A stretch of DNA of 64,000 bases. Source: Hyphomicrobiales bacterium (GTDB lineage Bacteria; Pseudomonadota; Alphaproteobacteria; Rhizobiales; Rhizobiaceae). The translations under genes and the position numbers were made by a program. This document shows positions 63,324 to 64,000 of this stretch, piece by piece; the first letter of the stretch is position 1, and each line of letters opens with the position of its first letter. Below the pieces are notes generated by a model, which was not told where the DNA came from, searched no databases, and saw only the letters and a list, made by a program, of their open reading frames with translations. The stretch is from positions 181,597 through 245,596 of the forward strand of contig UBYA01000010.1 in the NCBI GenBank assembly GCA_900469615.1, written 5' to 3'.

Positions 63324-64000
63324 TCAGGTAAAGGCGTCCGGCATGGAATCCTTGCGCTTCTGGATATAGGCAAGCAACGCCTCGTCGATCGCCGGATCGA
63401 GCGGCGGTGCTTCGTAGTGATCGAGCCAGGAGCGGCAAAGCGCGTTGGCGCGTTCCTCGACCCGTTTCTGGCCCTCGATCTCCCACTGCTCGAAGGAGTT
63501 GTTGTCGGCAAGCGCCGAGCGATAGAAGGCGGACTGGAAGTTGGCCTGCGTATGGCTGCAGCCGAGATAATGGCTTCCGGGTCCGACCTCGCGGATGGCA
63601 TCCAGCGCCTGGCCGTTATCGGAGAGATCGATGCCCTCGGCCATCTTCTGCATCATGCCGAGCTGATCCTGGTCGATCATGAACTTCTCATAGGAGGAGA
63701 CGAGACCGCCTTCCAGCCACCCGGCCGCATGAAGCACGAAGTTCGTGCCGGCCAGCAGCGTCATGTTCAAGGTGTTGGCGGATTCATGGGCAGCCTGCGC
63801 ATCCGGCACCTTCGACGCGCAAAGCGACCCGCCGGTACGGAATGGCAGACCGAGACGGCGGGCAAGCTGTGCAGCACCATAGGAAACGAGCGACGGTTCG
63901 GGCGTGCCGAAGGTCGGCGCACCCGATTGCATCGAGATCGATGCGGCAAAGGTGCCGAACAGGACCGGCGAGCCCTTGCGAATCAACTGCGTGAAGGAAG
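63324..64000 (-). CDS. mttB: MttB-family methyltransferase, C-terminal part
   Basis: The visible ~225 residues match the trimethylamine/glycine-betaine methyltransferase family: SISMQSGAPTFGTPEPSLVS, ANTLNMTLLAGTNFVLHAAGWLEGGLVSSYEKF (core: NFVLHAAGWLEGGLVSSYEKF shortened), GPGSHYLGCSHTQANFQSAF and a helical end. No in-frame amber codon is in this part, so it is probably a non-pyrrolysine member, such as a betaine methyltransferase that methylates a corrinoid protein. The 5' end lies beyond position 64000. The stop at 63324-63326 is UGA, but the frame continues 34 codons to a second UGA at 63219-63221. Confidence 0.88.
   Translation of the reverse strand, partial: SFTQLIRKGSPVLFGTFAASISMQSGAPTFGTPEPSLVSYGAAQLARRLGLPFRTGGSLCASKVPDAQAAHESANTLNMTLLAGTNFVLHAAGWLEGGLVSSYEKFMIDQDQLGMMQKMAEGIDLSDNGQALDAIREVGPGSHYLGCSHTQANFQSAFYRSALADNNSFEQWEIEGQKRVEERANALCRSWLDHYEAPPLDPAIDEALLAYIQKRKDSMPDAFT

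Noticed and set aside
63324..64000. Pyrrolysine-containing trimethylamine methyltransferase
   Set aside because: The visible part has no in-frame UAG, and the catalytic pyrrolysine position would lie upstream of this window, so it cannot be claimed.

Overview
This window looks like chromosomal DNA of an alphaproteobacterium of the order Rhizobiales, most likely family Rhizobiaceae. The reasons are the lipid A very-long-chain fatty acid cluster (acpXL to lpxXL), the aerobic CobN/O/P/Q-type cobalamin genes, a UvrB with a long N-terminal extension, high GC with long antisense open frames, and rhizobial palindromic repeat elements. No IS element, prophage, tRNA, rRNA or CRISPR array was seen.

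Layout. 1-929 is the start of folC, running off the left edge. 1006-2690 is a YadGH-type ABC exporter. 2960-3048 is a candidate small RNA with a terminator. 3077-4627 carries a small membrane protein and an extensin-like lipoprotein. 4873-9492 carries a YciA thioesterase, a membrane protein, two tandem Sel1-repeat secreted proteins and a small secreted protein. 9551-10804 is an MFS transporter, 11087-13921 uvrB, 14487-14699 a cold-shock gene and 14952-15965 dusA. 16107-17349 holds an FAH-family hydrolase and a gamma-carbonic-anhydrase-like protein.

17381-22028 is a zinc-starvation block: zur-znuB-znuC diverge from znuA, followed by a COG0523 zinc GTPase with a perfect Zur-type palindrome in its promoter and a co-translated 63-residue Cys-motif protein. 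22037-28468 holds a PAS protein and the VLCFA-lipid A operon acpXL-fabZ-KS-KS-MDR-lpxXL. In that operon one ketosynthase lacks its catalytic residues and the 'alcohol dehydrogenase' lacks the usual catalytic zinc ligands.

28690-48433 is mostly cobalamin biosynthesis: cobD, cobC, cobB, cobA (each overlapping the next by 4 bp), cobE, cobO, a DMSP-lyase-like cupin, cobN, cobW and cobP, with a cobalamin riboswitch before cobP, and a separate cobQ. Interspersed are an L,D-transpeptidase, a nucleoside hydrolase, a TauE permease, a SnoaL/XRE pair and a ClC channel. Two copies of a palindromic ~195-bp repeat lie here, one inserted in frame inside cobN.

49631-54005 couples a betaine-type ABC importer with betaine-homocysteine methyltransferase. 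54108-61635 is a surface-glycan locus with UDP-galactopyranose mutase, two enzymes sharing a similar N-terminal module, a DUF3431-GT29 (sialyltransferase-like) fusion and a GT2. 61715-64000 has a phosphodiester glycosidase, a ferredoxin-like Fe-S protein and the C-terminal part of an MttB-family methyltransferase. The mttB frame stays open for 34 codons past its UGA and ends in a GTGA overlap with the ferredoxin gene.

The least explained pieces are the GT29 fusion and its glycan neighbourhood, the repeat inside cobN, the cupin in the cob operon, the Zur-associated small protein and the mttB UGA extension. All family calls come from reading motifs by eye; no database search was run.
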